Below are positions 9,394 to 16,678 of a stretch of DNA of 64,000 nt, one piece after another. The translations under genes were made by a program, and so were the position numbers. The notes under the pieces were generated by a model that was not told the origin of the DNA, searched no databases, and was given only the letters and a program-made list of their open reading frames with translations. How positions within the stretch are numbered: the first letter of the stretch is position 1; every line of letters starts with the position of its first letter. This stretch comes from Roseburia sp. 499 (GTDB lineage: Bacteria; Bacillota; Clostridia; Lachnospirales; Lachnospiraceae): assembly GCF_001940225.2 (NCBI RefSeq), contig NZ_CP135164.1:2914001-2978000 (forward strand). The letters are read 5' to 3'.

Positions 9394-10402
9394 CTCCATT
9401 TACCAAAAACTCTACCGCCTCTTCAAATGCCTTTTTATCTTCATCATCAAATTTATCTTTATAAGTCCATCTGTCAACAGATACTAATTCTTCAACAGAA
9501 TAGTCTGTATTTTCTGCAATCACAGACTTCACTTCGTCCCTATGTTCTTCTGTGTAATCCTGAATAATTTTTATCTGCTTTACAAATCTGGCAACAATTT
9601 CAGGATTTTTTTCTGCAAAATCTGTATTCACAATGTTTAATCCTGCACTTGTATTTAATGCACTATCACTGATATCCAAGGGAAATAAATCCGAACGCTG
9701 TGTAAACGCGTCTACATTTGGTCCTACCGTACCGATAGCATCTACTTCATGATTTAACACTGCCGAATACAAATCATTTGTTGCTGCTATATTTACTATC
9801 TCAACATCTTGCTCCTCAACACCTGCCTGCTGAAGTGCTCTTAAAACATTTGCCTCTGTTGCAGAACCGCCCTTTAACGCAAGCTTCTTTCCCTTCAAAT
9901 CAGCTACTGTTTTTACCTCATCTTTTAAATCTCCAGACACTACTATGCCATACGATTTCAAATCTACTGCGGTCAAGGAAATTGCTTGCACCGGCGCACC
10001 ACTTGCATACCCATTAATAAGTGGAATATTTCCTATTCCTGTTGAAAAATCAAGTTCTCCTGCTGCTAATGCTTCTATAATTGGTGGACCATAATTGAAT
10101 GGAATCCACTCTACCTCAATGCCATCTTCTTTAAATTCATCTTCAATCCACTCATGCGTTGCATCTATACTGTAAACATTATCAGCTGAGGTTGGCTGAT
10201 ATCCAATCCGAATCACCTTTGCTTCATTCAGTCCTTCTCCCAAAAATTCATTTTCCTCTTGCGCTTCTCCCACTGTTTCGGCCTGTTCATTTTCTACTTT
10301 CTTTGCTACCTCATTTTTTGTTTCTGCATTGTCTCCGCATCCAGCCAAAACTCCTGCTAATATTCCTATTGTTGCAATTAATACTGCTATTTTCTTTTTC
10401 AT
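9394..10402 (-). pseudogene. ssuA: Sulfonate/taurine-type ABC binding protein, 5' part, cut by IS110
   Basis: A lipoprotein solute-binding protein of the SsuA/TauA/NMT1 type. It has a signal peptide with lipobox LAGC, an acidic linker, then VIRIGYQPTSADNVY, ALAAGELDFSTGIGNIP and the LKGKKLALKGGSATEANVL region. The start at 10402 follows GGAGGAAAAGAAA. The native sequence stops after residue 336 (about 9395). The reading frame then runs 15 codons into IS110 DNA and ends at 9347. The lost tail is at 7369-7458. A protein lacking only the last helices could still be made, but its partners are damaged too. Confidence 0.8.
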
Positions 10403-10447
10403 TTTCTTTTCCTCCGTCATATTCATATATACTTTCTAAATTCCTCG

Positions 10448-11383
10448 TCAATCATCAAACAAACTCGTTGACAAATATCTGTCACCGGAATCCGGCAGTA
10501 ACACAACAATTGTCTTTCCCGCATTTTCCTTTCTTTTTGCCAAAATGGATGCTGCCTTCAACGCTGCCCCTGAAGAAATTCCTACCAAAATTCCTTCTGT
10601 TCGTGCAAAGACTTTTCCCTCTTGATATGCATCTTCATTTTCAATTGTGACAATTTCATCGTAAATCTGTGTATTTAACACTTTTGGTACAAATCCGGCT
10701 CCGATTCCCTGAATTCTGTGCGGTCCCGGATTTTTTCCGGACAATACTGCACTTTCTGCCGGTTCCACTGCTACAATTTTAATCTCCGGATTTTTCTCTT
10801 TCAGGTACTCACCTACTCCAGTAATTGTTCCTCCTGTTCCTACACCTGCAACAAAAATGTCTATTTTTCCAGCTGTCTGTTCCCATATTTCCGGTCCGGT
10901 GGTTGCTTTATGAATCCTTGGGTTTGCTTCATTTTCAAACTGCCCCAACAGGAATGAGCCTTCAATCTCACGATTCAACTCTTCTGCCTTGGCAATGGCG
11001 CCTTTCATTCCTTTTGCACCCTCTGTAAGCACTAGCTCTGCTCCATATGCTTTCAACAACTTTCGTCGTTCCACGCTCATAGTTTCCGGTAAAGTTAGAA
11101 TTGCTCTATACCCTTTCGCCGCAGCTATTGAAGCAAGTCCAATTCCGGTATTCCCGGAAGTTGGTTCAATAATAGTAGCTCCTGGTTGAATATGACCTCT
11201 TTTTTCTGCATCTTCTATCATTGCCAATGCAATACGGTCTTTTACAGAACCTGCCGGATTGAAATACTCTAACTTTGCTAAAATCGTAGCTTGATTGATT
11301 CCTGTCTTTTTCATATTTGATTAAATTTCTATTCTTTTTAGACAGAATATAATTCCTCCTGCCGAAAAATATATTTTTTGCAT
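10448..11383 (-). pseudogene. cysK: Cysteine synthase A with a degenerate N-terminus
   Basis: Makes cysteine from O-acetylserine and sulfide using PLP. The body from 11314 down is normal, with the PLP lysine in NPAGSVKDR, the sulfate/substrate loop EPTSGNTG, the PLP phosphate loop VGTGGTITG and GISSGAA. The expected start, an ATG at 11383 behind GGGAGAGGAG, is in the same frame and reads MQKIY, but a TAA at 11321-11323 (codon 21) interrupts it. The segment that should hold the GNTP motif is unrecognisable. A one-base shift recovers SAEEL there, so an indel is likely. An internal start at 11314 has no ribosome site. It lies upstream of ssuA. Confidence 0.75.
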
Positions 11384-11414
11384 CTGTCTTCTCCTCTCCC
11401 AAAATAACGTTAAA

Positions 11415-11573
11415 CTATACTAATCTAATTTTGACATTTGTGTCTAACTGAACAATCTTTCCTTCATGTACCACAGCTGTCACTGAACCATACTGAATGC
11501 TTTCTATTTTCTCCTTTATTTGTTCCAAAACTTTTTCATCTATTTTTCTTTTTTCTTCATTGAGATTTACCAT
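11415..11573 (-). CDS. DUF2292 (YezD-like) small protein A
   Basis: A 52-residue protein with the DUF2292/YezD pattern: IESIQYGSV, then VVHEGKIVQLD, then a basic tail. The family is small, of unknown biochemical role, and often sits beside cysteine and sulfur-assimilation genes; here it is directly upstream of cysK. The start at 11573 has a GGTGGAG site. Its own promoter, a CCTA-N9-TAGG operator and a 13-bp hairpin precede it. It is a paralogue of the protein at 11867-12019. Confidence 0.8.
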   Translation of the reverse strand: MVNLNEEKRKIDEKVLEQIKEKIESIQYGSVTAVVHEGKIVQLDTNVKIRLV

Positions 11574-11600
11574 TTACTCCACCTTCTTTCCCTAAAATGC

Positions 11601-11643
11601 AAACTGGAGGCTTCAAATCTAAATGATTCAAAGCCTCCAGTTT
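11601..11643 (-). terminator. Strong hairpin in the leader of DUF2292 gene A, possible attenuator
   Basis: A perfect 13-bp stem (AAACTGGAGGCTT with AAGCCTCCAGTTT) lies between the promoter and the start codon. Only a weak T-rich stretch follows. Just upstream, CCAG-ACAAA-CTGG could pair instead and break this stem, so switching is conceivable. Confidence 0.5.
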
Positions 11644-11653
11644 GTCTGGTCGG
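11624..11653 (-). repeat. Copy 1 of a CCAG/CTGG hairpin element
   Basis: On the minus strand this copy reads CCGACCAGACAAACTGGAGG and continues CTTTGAATCA. A closely similar copy is at 11816-11847, after DUF2292 gene B. Both contain a small CCAG/CTGG stem. Confidence 0.6.
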
Positions 11654-11661
11654 TTTTATTT

Positions 11662-11678
11662 CCTATTTTCTAAGTAGG
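11662..11678 (-). promoter_or_regulatory. CCTA-N9-TAGG operator, copy A
   Basis: The minus strand reads CCTACTTAGAAAATAGG followed by AAATA. The same 17-bp palindrome recurs at 12291-12307 and 18565-18581. Here it lies about 27 bases after the -10 box. The link to sulfur genes suggests an Rrf2-type regulator such as CymR; that identity is inference. Confidence 0.65.
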
Positions 11679-11705
11679 AATAGTATGGTTTTGTACGTTG
11701 TAATA

Positions 11706-11734
11706 ACAATACACTTATTATTTTTATTTGTCAA
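11706..11734 (-). promoter_or_regulatory. Promoter of DUF2292 gene A and the cysK-ssu operon
   Basis: TTGACA (11729-11734), a 17-base spacer ending in AAGTG, and TATTGT (11706-11711). The spacer end AAGTG also occurs in the two sister promoters. Confidence 0.7.
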
Positions 11735-11797
11735 CATTTAATTTAAAAATTTTCTAAATTAATTTTATTTAAATCGTATTTCCCATAAATACAAAAA

Positions 11798-11827
11798 GGC
11801 CTTAAATCATAAAAATGATTTAAAGCC
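11798..11827 (-). terminator. Terminator after DUF2292 gene B
   Basis: A 13-bp stem (one G-U) with a TTTT loop is followed on the minus strand by TTTTTG. It ends the DUF2292-B transcript before the next promoter. Confidence 0.75.
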
Positions 11828-11847
11828 TCCAGTGTATCTGGTCAGTC
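11816..11847 (-). repeat. Copy 2 of the CCAG/CTGG hairpin element
   Basis: The minus strand reads GACTGACCAGATACACTGGA and continues GGCTTTAAATCA. It matches the copy at 11624-11653 with few changes, but here it lies after the gene and forms the upper part of its terminator. Confidence 0.6.
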
Positions 11848-11866
11848 TTTTTCTATTTTATTTCTC

Positions 11867-12019
11867 CTACTTTAAACGTACTTTTTCACTCTTTTCAATC
11901 TGAATGATTTTCCCATCCTGAATAATAATAGATACAACCCCATACTGGATGGATTCTATAAATTCAGCTATTGTCCTTAGCTCCTCTTCTGTTACGGCTT
12001 TCCCTTTTTCCTTTTTCAT
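11867..12019 (-). CDS. DUF2292 (YezD-like) small protein B
   Basis: A 50-residue paralogue of the protein at 11415-11573. It shares FIESIQYGVV, then IIQDGKIIQIE, and ends in a basic SEKVRLK. The start at 12019 follows AAGGTGAGG. Its biochemical role is unknown. A promoter with the shared operator lies about 290 bases upstream, and a terminator hairpin (12062-12088) sits in between. It is therefore either attenuated or served by a weak promoter near 12055. Confidence 0.75.
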   Translation of the reverse strand: MKKEKGKAVTEEELRTIAEFIESIQYGVVSIIIQDGKIIQIEKSEKVRLK

Positions 12020-12061
12020 ATCCTCACCTTCCATTCGTCACCTGCCACTACATATTATAAT

Positions 12062-12088
12062 AGAAAAAAGGAAGCTGCCTTGCTTCCC
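12062..12088 (-). terminator. Terminator inside the leader of DUF2292 gene B
   Basis: GGAAGC and GCTTCC pair around the loop AAGGCA, followed by TTTTTT on the minus strand. It lies between the operator-bearing promoter at 12308-12336 and the DUF2292 start at 12019. Confidence 0.75.
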
Positions 12089-12140
12089 ATCTTTTATAAG
12101 ATATATATCTACTCGTTCTTCAACACTTATCTTTTAAGTA

Positions 12141-12263
12141 TTAACGAATCTCTGATATATTATATAAAGAAGGGAAGTATATTAAACTTTCGGTATAACA
12201 CATTATCGACATATCCATATTCCTATATAATTTACAAACTTTTTCCGCTATTTTTTTTAACAT
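12141..12263 (-). CDS. Possible 40-codon leader ORF
   Basis: An ATG at 12263 follows AAGGAGAAAAGGG and opens a 40-codon frame rich in Lys, Met, Tyr and Ile (start MLKKIAEKVCKLYRNM). It lies directly after the operator-bearing promoter and before the terminator at 12062-12088. It is not recognised as any family. It may be a leader peptide, a small protein or the stump of a lost gene. Confidence 0.35.
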   Translation of the reverse strand: MLKKIAEKVCKLYRNMDMSIMCYTESLIYFPSLYNISEIR

Positions 12264-12290
12264 ATTCCCTTTTCTCCTTTCCATATATTT

Positions 12291-12336
12291 CCTATCGCTT
12301 TAATAGGATATTAGCACTTTGTAACTAGTTTGTCAA
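12291..12336 (-). promoter_or_regulatory. Promoter with CCTA-N9-TAGG operator, copy B
   Basis: TTGACA (12331-12336), 17-base spacer, TAATAT (12308-12313), then the operator CCTATTAAAGCGATAGG (12291-12307) directly over the expected start point and AAATATATGG. It is nearly identical to the promoter at 18565-18610. A repressor bound here would block the start site. Confidence 0.75.
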
Positions 12337-12470
12337 TAGTTTTAAACATTTTTTATTTCCAATGATAAAATATAAGATAGGCTCTCTACACTGCTTTTAC
12401 TTTAATTCTAACTGGTAAAATTGCGAATTGCTTTTAGATAGTACGTTTTTTTCGCACTAACAGACTCTTA

Positions 12471-12500
12471 TATCAGGCAGTCATAAATGACTGCCTGATA
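12471..12500. terminator. Perfect 14-bp inverted repeat downstream of the Rpn gene
   Basis: TATCAGGCAGTCAT and its exact complement flank a 2-base gap. The T run lies on the plus-strand side (ACTTTTTC). It lies 32 bases after the minus-strand nuclease gene and may end its transcript, although the better T tract faces the other way. The rest of 12337-12531 shows no gene. Confidence 0.5.
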
Positions 12501-12531
12501 CTTTTTCTTTTGAATGGTTTGTGAATGATAT

Positions 12532-13395
12532 TTACATTTTCTCTATAAATTCTTCTATAGATGTAACTTTAGCAGCTAGCTTATGCCACTTTTTTAGGAT
12601 CTCTACATCTTGCTGAGCTAATATCTTCTCCGTCAGTTGCTCTGGAACAGAACCATAGTCCTCTAATAATTCCAAAATATCTTCGACTTTTCCTTGCACT
12701 ATTCCCTGAGATATTCCTTGAGATATGCCATCTTTCTCTCTGGACCTTAACAATTCTTCGAATGTCATGTACCTCGCCTCCAGATCTCTCTCTTTTTTTA
12801 GCTTGCTTATCTTGTTATGCAACTTATTGATAGACTGTTCTGTTACCGTTGCCACATAGGCATCTGTACTGTTTTCCATATACTCCAGAAAATGTATCAG
12901 TTCCTCCGGCACTTCATCTCTATTTTCTCCCCTGGTGCTTAGAAATATTTTCTTCGTTTCGTCTCCTAACGGGAAATCCCGTTCCAAGCACCGTTCTTCA
13001 AAGGTATATCGATAAAGCTTCTTCCCAAAGGGATCAAATGTACAAATGAATATGACATATCCGGGTTTCAAATCGTTAAAATCCTGTCCCGGTTTTAGGG
13101 ATGACACATCCATCTCCGCCTGATGATAACGGCTTCGTTTTGGCAGATTCCCTTCGTTTTTGTTCTGCGCTTCCACATTGTAATTGACTTCTATTTCGTC
13201 ATTAGCATAAATATCCAGCCTCACGCTACGAAAATCTGAACTAATCAAAATACTGTGTTCTGCATGGACATTCACTGGTGGAAGCTTTTCTCCAAGTATA
13301 ATCTCCAATACAAGCCGACATGTCTCCGGGTCCTCCAATGCTGCTGCAAATAAGAATGCATTGCTTAAATCTAATTCTTGAAAACTCTTTTCCAT
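12532..13395 (-). CDS. Rpn-family recombination-promoting nuclease (PD-(D/E)XK)
   Basis: A 287-residue protein of the Rpn/YhgA-like family, PD-(D/E)XK nucleases annotated as putative transposases. The N-terminus (LDLSNAFLFAAALEDPE) and the core SVRLDIYANDEIEVNYNVEAQ show the typical D ... E-x-Q catalytic spacing. The C-terminus has a SQGISQGIVQGK repeat, common in this family, and a helical tail. Family members cleave DNA and promote RecA-independent recombination in E. coli. The start at 13395 follows GGAGGAACGT. It stands alone between the DUF2292 genes and the ECF operon. Confidence 0.85.
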   Translation of the reverse strand: MEKSFQELDLSNAFLFAAALEDPETCRLVLEIILGEKLPPVNVHAEHSILISSDFRSVRLDIYANDEIEVNYNVEAQNKNEGNLPKRSRYHQAEMDVSSLKPGQDFNDLKPGYVIFICTFDPFGKKLYRYTFEERCLERDFPLGDETKKIFLSTRGENRDEVPEELIHFLEYMENSTDAYVATVTEQSINKLHNKISKLKKERDLEARYMTFEELLRSREKDGISQGISQGIVQGKVEDILELLEDYGSVPEQLTEKILAQQDVEILKKWHKLAAKVTSIEEFIEKM

Positions 13396-13492
13396 ACGTT
13401 CCTCCTGACTGCAAAACAGTGCAGAATAGAACCTATCTATAGGTTGATTATAAGCAATATTTTAAGGCATAGCAAGTGATTTCTCCATAAAT

Positions 13493-14323
13493 TTATGCCG
13501 CAAATGGATTATAAAACCGACTACCATCCCAAAAAGTAATCACAAGTGCTGCCGCAACAAACACTACCGTTATCAAAATAACCAAATAGTCGTTTCTATT
13601 TAAAGGTTTGCCTGAATACCATGTCCTCTTTTTCTGCTTTCCGAATCCACGCAGTTCCATAGCATTACTTACTACATCAATTCTATCCATACTGGAAAAA
13701 ATCAACGGAAAAATAATTGCTGCCATATTTTTTACCCGTTCCATAAGAGATGCCTTCTTTGACATCTCGATTCCTCTTGCTTCTTGGGCATGTTTTATCT
13801 TTTTAAAATCATCCTGTACATCCGGAATATAGCGAAGTGCGATGGCAACTGCATAACCAATCTTATAATTCACTCCAACCTTATTCATAGACGCTGCAAA
13901 TTCACTCGGATTCGTAGTAACAATAAACATGAAGACTGCGGGAATTACTGTTAAATACTTTATCATTACATTGAATTCATAAAAAAGCTGCTCCACGGTT
14001 AAAGTATAACTACCAAATAAATGAACAAGTACTGTTTCCGTTCCATATATTTTTGTTCCTTGATTTGGTGAGAAAATAAAAATTGCCAGTAGGTTAATTA
14101 TCAAAAACAACATAATGAACTTAAATACGGTCCCAACCTGCCTCCACTCTGTCTTTGACATAATAAAAATAATCATGCTGCACACTAACATCACCAGTAA
14201 GACCCGTGTATCATAAGAAACCATACTGGTAATTGACCAAAGGAGGAAGAAAACCAGCTTTGTCACACCGCTTAATTGATGAATCCATGTGTCTTTTTCT
14301 TCATAGGACAATACTCTGGACAT
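13493..14323 (-). CDS. ecfT: ECF transporter transmembrane (T) component
   Basis: A 276-residue membrane protein with about five to six membrane segments and the conserved helical coupling region with ALRYIPD and ARGIEM. These contact the ATPases in energy-coupling factor importers. It starts at 14323 within the stop codon of the ATPase gene (TAATG), so the two are translationally coupled. It is the last gene of the S-AA'-T operon. Confidence 0.9.
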   Translation of the reverse strand: MSRVLSYEEKDTWIHQLSGVTKLVFFLLWSITSMVSYDTRVLLVMLVCSMIIFIMSKTEWRQVGTVFKFIMLFLIINLLAIFIFSPNQGTKIYGTETVLVHLFGSYTLTVEQLFYEFNVMIKYLTVIPAVFMFIVTTNPSEFAASMNKVGVNYKIGYAVAIALRYIPDVQDDFKKIKHAQEARGIEMSKKASLMERVKNMAAIIFPLIFSSMDRIDVVSNAMELRGFGKQKKRTWYSGKPLNRNDYLVILITVVFVAAALVITFWDGSRFYNPFAA

Positions 14324-16047
14324 TACTCTACCTCCTGTCTGCTTTTCTCTCTTTCAGCTCGCTCATACCCAATAAATCGTTCCACAAAATCTGATGCCTC
14401 TTCTATTCCACATCTTACTGCTAAATCATAAAGCGATGTTTTCTTTAAATATGCCTTTTCTGCAATTCCCTCATCCGTTAATACATGCGAAGGTGTGTCG
14501 TCTGCCAATAGCTGTCCATCTGCAATAACAATGGCTCTATCCGTATATTCCAACATCAAATGCATATCATGTGTGATAATAATAATTGTAATTCCATACG
14601 TTTCATTGAGTTCCTTAAGGAATTCCATAATCTCTGTATAATGCCGGTAATCCTGACCTGCTGTTGGTTCATCCAAAATAATCACGTCCGGATTCATAAC
14701 CAAAATAGATGCAATGGTAACTCGCTTTTTCTGTCCAAAACTTAATGCAGATACCGGCCAATTTCGGAATGGATACAAACCACAGATTTTCAACGTTTTA
14801 TATACCCGCTCCTTAATTTCTTCTTCGGGTACTCCACGCACCTGCAAACCAAGTGCTACTTCCTCGTAAATCATGGCTTTACTAATCATCTGGTTCGGAT
14901 TCTGCATTACAAGACCAATCCGCTCTCCTCTCTCTCGAATGGACTTATCTGCAATATCTTCTCCATTTAATAAAATATTTCCTTTATCCGGTTTAATAAA
15001 ACCACATATTAAATTCGAAAGCGTTGATTTTCCCGCACCATTTTTACCAACAATACTAAGGATTTCCCCTTTATCTACCTTGAAACAAATATCCTTCAGA
15101 ACCGTTTTCCCCTGGGTATAGGAAAAACTTAGGTCCTGAATCTCCAGTACCGTTTCATTCTTTTTTTCTTTTTCAGGCAAATCAACGGTATAAAACCATT
15201 CTTTTACATTCTCTTTATAGGTGTCTAGCTGCATTTCTTCTATATGCTGTGGCTTTGCATCCGCAGAAATTTTGCACCCAGCGTACTTTAAGGCAGTAAT
15301 ATAAAGCGGTTCACGTATTCCTTGTTCCAGCAGCACATTCATAGACAATAATTCATCGGGTGTAGTATCTGCAACAATTCTTCCATTTCCCACTACAATA
15401 ATGCGGTCAACATCGCGATATAAGGCATCTTCTAACCGATGTTCAATAATAAGAATTGTTGTTCCCCGTTTCTTCTGTATCTTATCAATTAAATCAATAG
15501 CTCTTTTCCCTGTTGCAGGGTCCAGATTTGCCAATGGCTCGTCAAAAAGAAGGATATCCACATCATCCACCATGACTCCTGCCATAGACACTCTCTGTTT
15601 TTGTCCTCCTGATAATTCCCGAGGTGCATGGTTCAAAAGGCTTTTCACATCTACCATTTCTGCTACAGCATCTACTCTTTCAAACATCTCCCCCTGAGAT
15701 ACTCTGTCATTCTCCAGCGCAAATGCAATGTCCTCTGCTACTGTAAGTCCTATAAACTGTCCATCTGTATCCTGCAATACGGTACCTACCATTTTTGCCA
15801 ATCCAAAAATCCCCAATTTCGCGGGATCCTGTCCCTTTATAGAATAGCTCCCTGTAATCTCTCCATTATAAGAAAAAGGCACCAGCCCATTGATGCAATG
15901 TGCCAGTGTAGACTTTCCCGAACCGGACGGTCCCACAATCAAAACCTTTTCCCCCGGATAAATAGCAAGTTTAATATCATGCAATGTGGGTTCTTTCTGT
16001 GAGTGGTATTTAAATGAAAAATTTTTAAATTCAATAATTGGTTCCAT
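14323..16047 (-). CDS. ECF transporter double ATPase (fused A and A')
   Basis: A 574-residue fusion of two ABC ATPase domains that powers vitamin or nutrient uptake. The first half has GPSGSGKST, LSGGQKQR and ILLFDEPLANLD. The second has GKNGAGKST, FGQKKR and IILDEPTAGQD. The linker (about residues 230-290) matches the position of the DUF3744-type insert found in ATPases that accompany UPF0397-type S components. It follows the S-component gene after a 73-base gap that contains a 12-bp hairpin. Confidence 0.9.
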   Translation of the reverse strand: MEPIIEFKNFSFKYHSQKEPTLHDIKLAIYPGEKVLIVGPSGSGKSTLAHCINGLVPFSYNGEITGSYSIKGQDPAKLGIFGLAKMVGTVLQDTDGQFIGLTVAEDIAFALENDRVSQGEMFERVDAVAEMVDVKSLLNHAPRELSGGQKQRVSMAGVMVDDVDILLFDEPLANLDPATGKRAIDLIDKIQKKRGTTILIIEHRLEDALYRDVDRIIVVGNGRIVADTTPDELLSMNVLLEQGIREPLYITALKYAGCKISADAKPQHIEEMQLDTYKENVKEWFYTVDLPEKEKKNETVLEIQDLSFSYTQGKTVLKDICFKVDKGEILSIVGKNGAGKSTLSNLICGFIKPDKGNILLNGEDIADKSIRERGERIGLVMQNPNQMISKAMIYEEVALGLQVRGVPEEEIKERVYKTLKICGLYPFRNWPVSALSFGQKKRVTIASILVMNPDVIILDEPTAGQDYRHYTEIMEFLKELNETYGITIIIITHDMHLMLEYTDRAIVIADGQLLADDTPSHVLTDEGIAEKAYLKKTSLYDLAVRCGIEEASDFVERFIGYERAEREKSRQEVE

Positions 16048-16079
16048 TACTTTATCCTTATCTGTTCTTTTTTACGGAA

Positions 16080-16108
16080 AAACAGCACATACAAAATATG
16101 TGCTGTTT
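16080..16108 (-). terminator. Hairpin between the S-component and ATPase genes
   Basis: AAACAGCACATA and TATGTGCTGTTT form a 12-bp stem with a 5-base loop, followed on the minus strand by TTCC. It is probably a partial terminator or RNA-stabilising stem that sets more S component than ATPase. Confidence 0.6.
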
Positions 16109-16120
16109 GACATTTTACAC

Positions 16121-16678
16121 CTATTCTTCTTCCTTTGTCAAACTGGAGGACTTTGCTCCAACCTTTGAATATCCTACTGCAATCAAGGTACCAAGAATTG
16201 CCACAATAATAATATTACCTAAAAATGCCCATGCTCCCTGTGCAAAAACTTTATTTGCCGGCTCCGCATATATAAGAATATCTAAAGCTGGTGCTACACC
16301 AATCCATGCAATGGCATTTCCTATAATCTGAACTACATTGAATAAGACAATTTGTTTTTTTCCAAATCCACCCTCTTTAATGGCAAATTTACGAACAAAC
16401 AATCCAACCAAAATACCAAGAACTGCTTCCGGGAATACCCAACTCCACCAAACACTACCATAAAACAACGCATCTCCAAGTGCATGACCGATAAGTCCTA
16501 CCGCGCCTCCAACAACAGGTCCAAATACTGCTGCAAGAAATACCAGCAAAGCCGCTCTTGGTTGTAATGCTGTGTTCGGAATAAATCCTAACGGAATCTG
16601 CACTTCCGTAAGTGCTACGAATAAGGCTGTTCCAATACCAATTGCTACTACTTCTTTAATTCCAAATTTTGATTTCAT
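16121..16678 (-). CDS. ECF transporter S component, UPF0397 family, cut off from its ribosome site
   Basis: A 185-residue, roughly six-helix substrate-binding membrane protein of the UPF0397/ECF-ribofla_trS family (VAIGIGTALFVAL, FGPVVGGAVGLIGHALGD, WWSWVFPEAVLG). The family is annotated as riboflavin-type, but related S components with this ATPase type have been proposed to carry methionine precursors; the substrate is undecided here. An IS66 element is inserted at the start codon, and the duplicated target ATGAAATC includes it. The native promoter and GGAGG are now 1.8 kb away at 18505-18610. The ATG left here has only a GAGG about 16 bases upstream. The coding sequence is intact, but expression is doubtful. 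Confidence 0.8.
   Translation of the reverse strand: MKSKFGIKEVVAIGIGTALFVALTEVQIPLGFIPNTALQPRAALLVFLAAVFGPVVGGAVGLIGHALGDALFYGSVWWSWVFPEAVLGILVGLFVRKFAIKEGGFGKKQIVLFNVVQIIGNAIAWIGVAPALDILIYAEPANKVFAQGAWAFLGNIIIVAILGTLIAVGYSKVGAKSSSLTKEEE
16671..16678. repeat. Target site duplication of IS66, left copy
   Basis: GATTTCAT, identical to 18492-18499. On the minus strand it is ATGAAATC, the first codons of the S-component gene. Confidence 0.95.

Noticed and set aside
11384..11414. T-box or SAM riboswitch before cysK
   Set aside because: No T-box core (AGGGTGG..ACCGCG type) or SAM-I core is visible. The space before cysK is taken by a DUF2292 gene.
12471..12500. Single CRISPR repeat
   Set aside because: The palindrome occurs once, with no spacers or cas genes. 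It fits a terminator-like stem.
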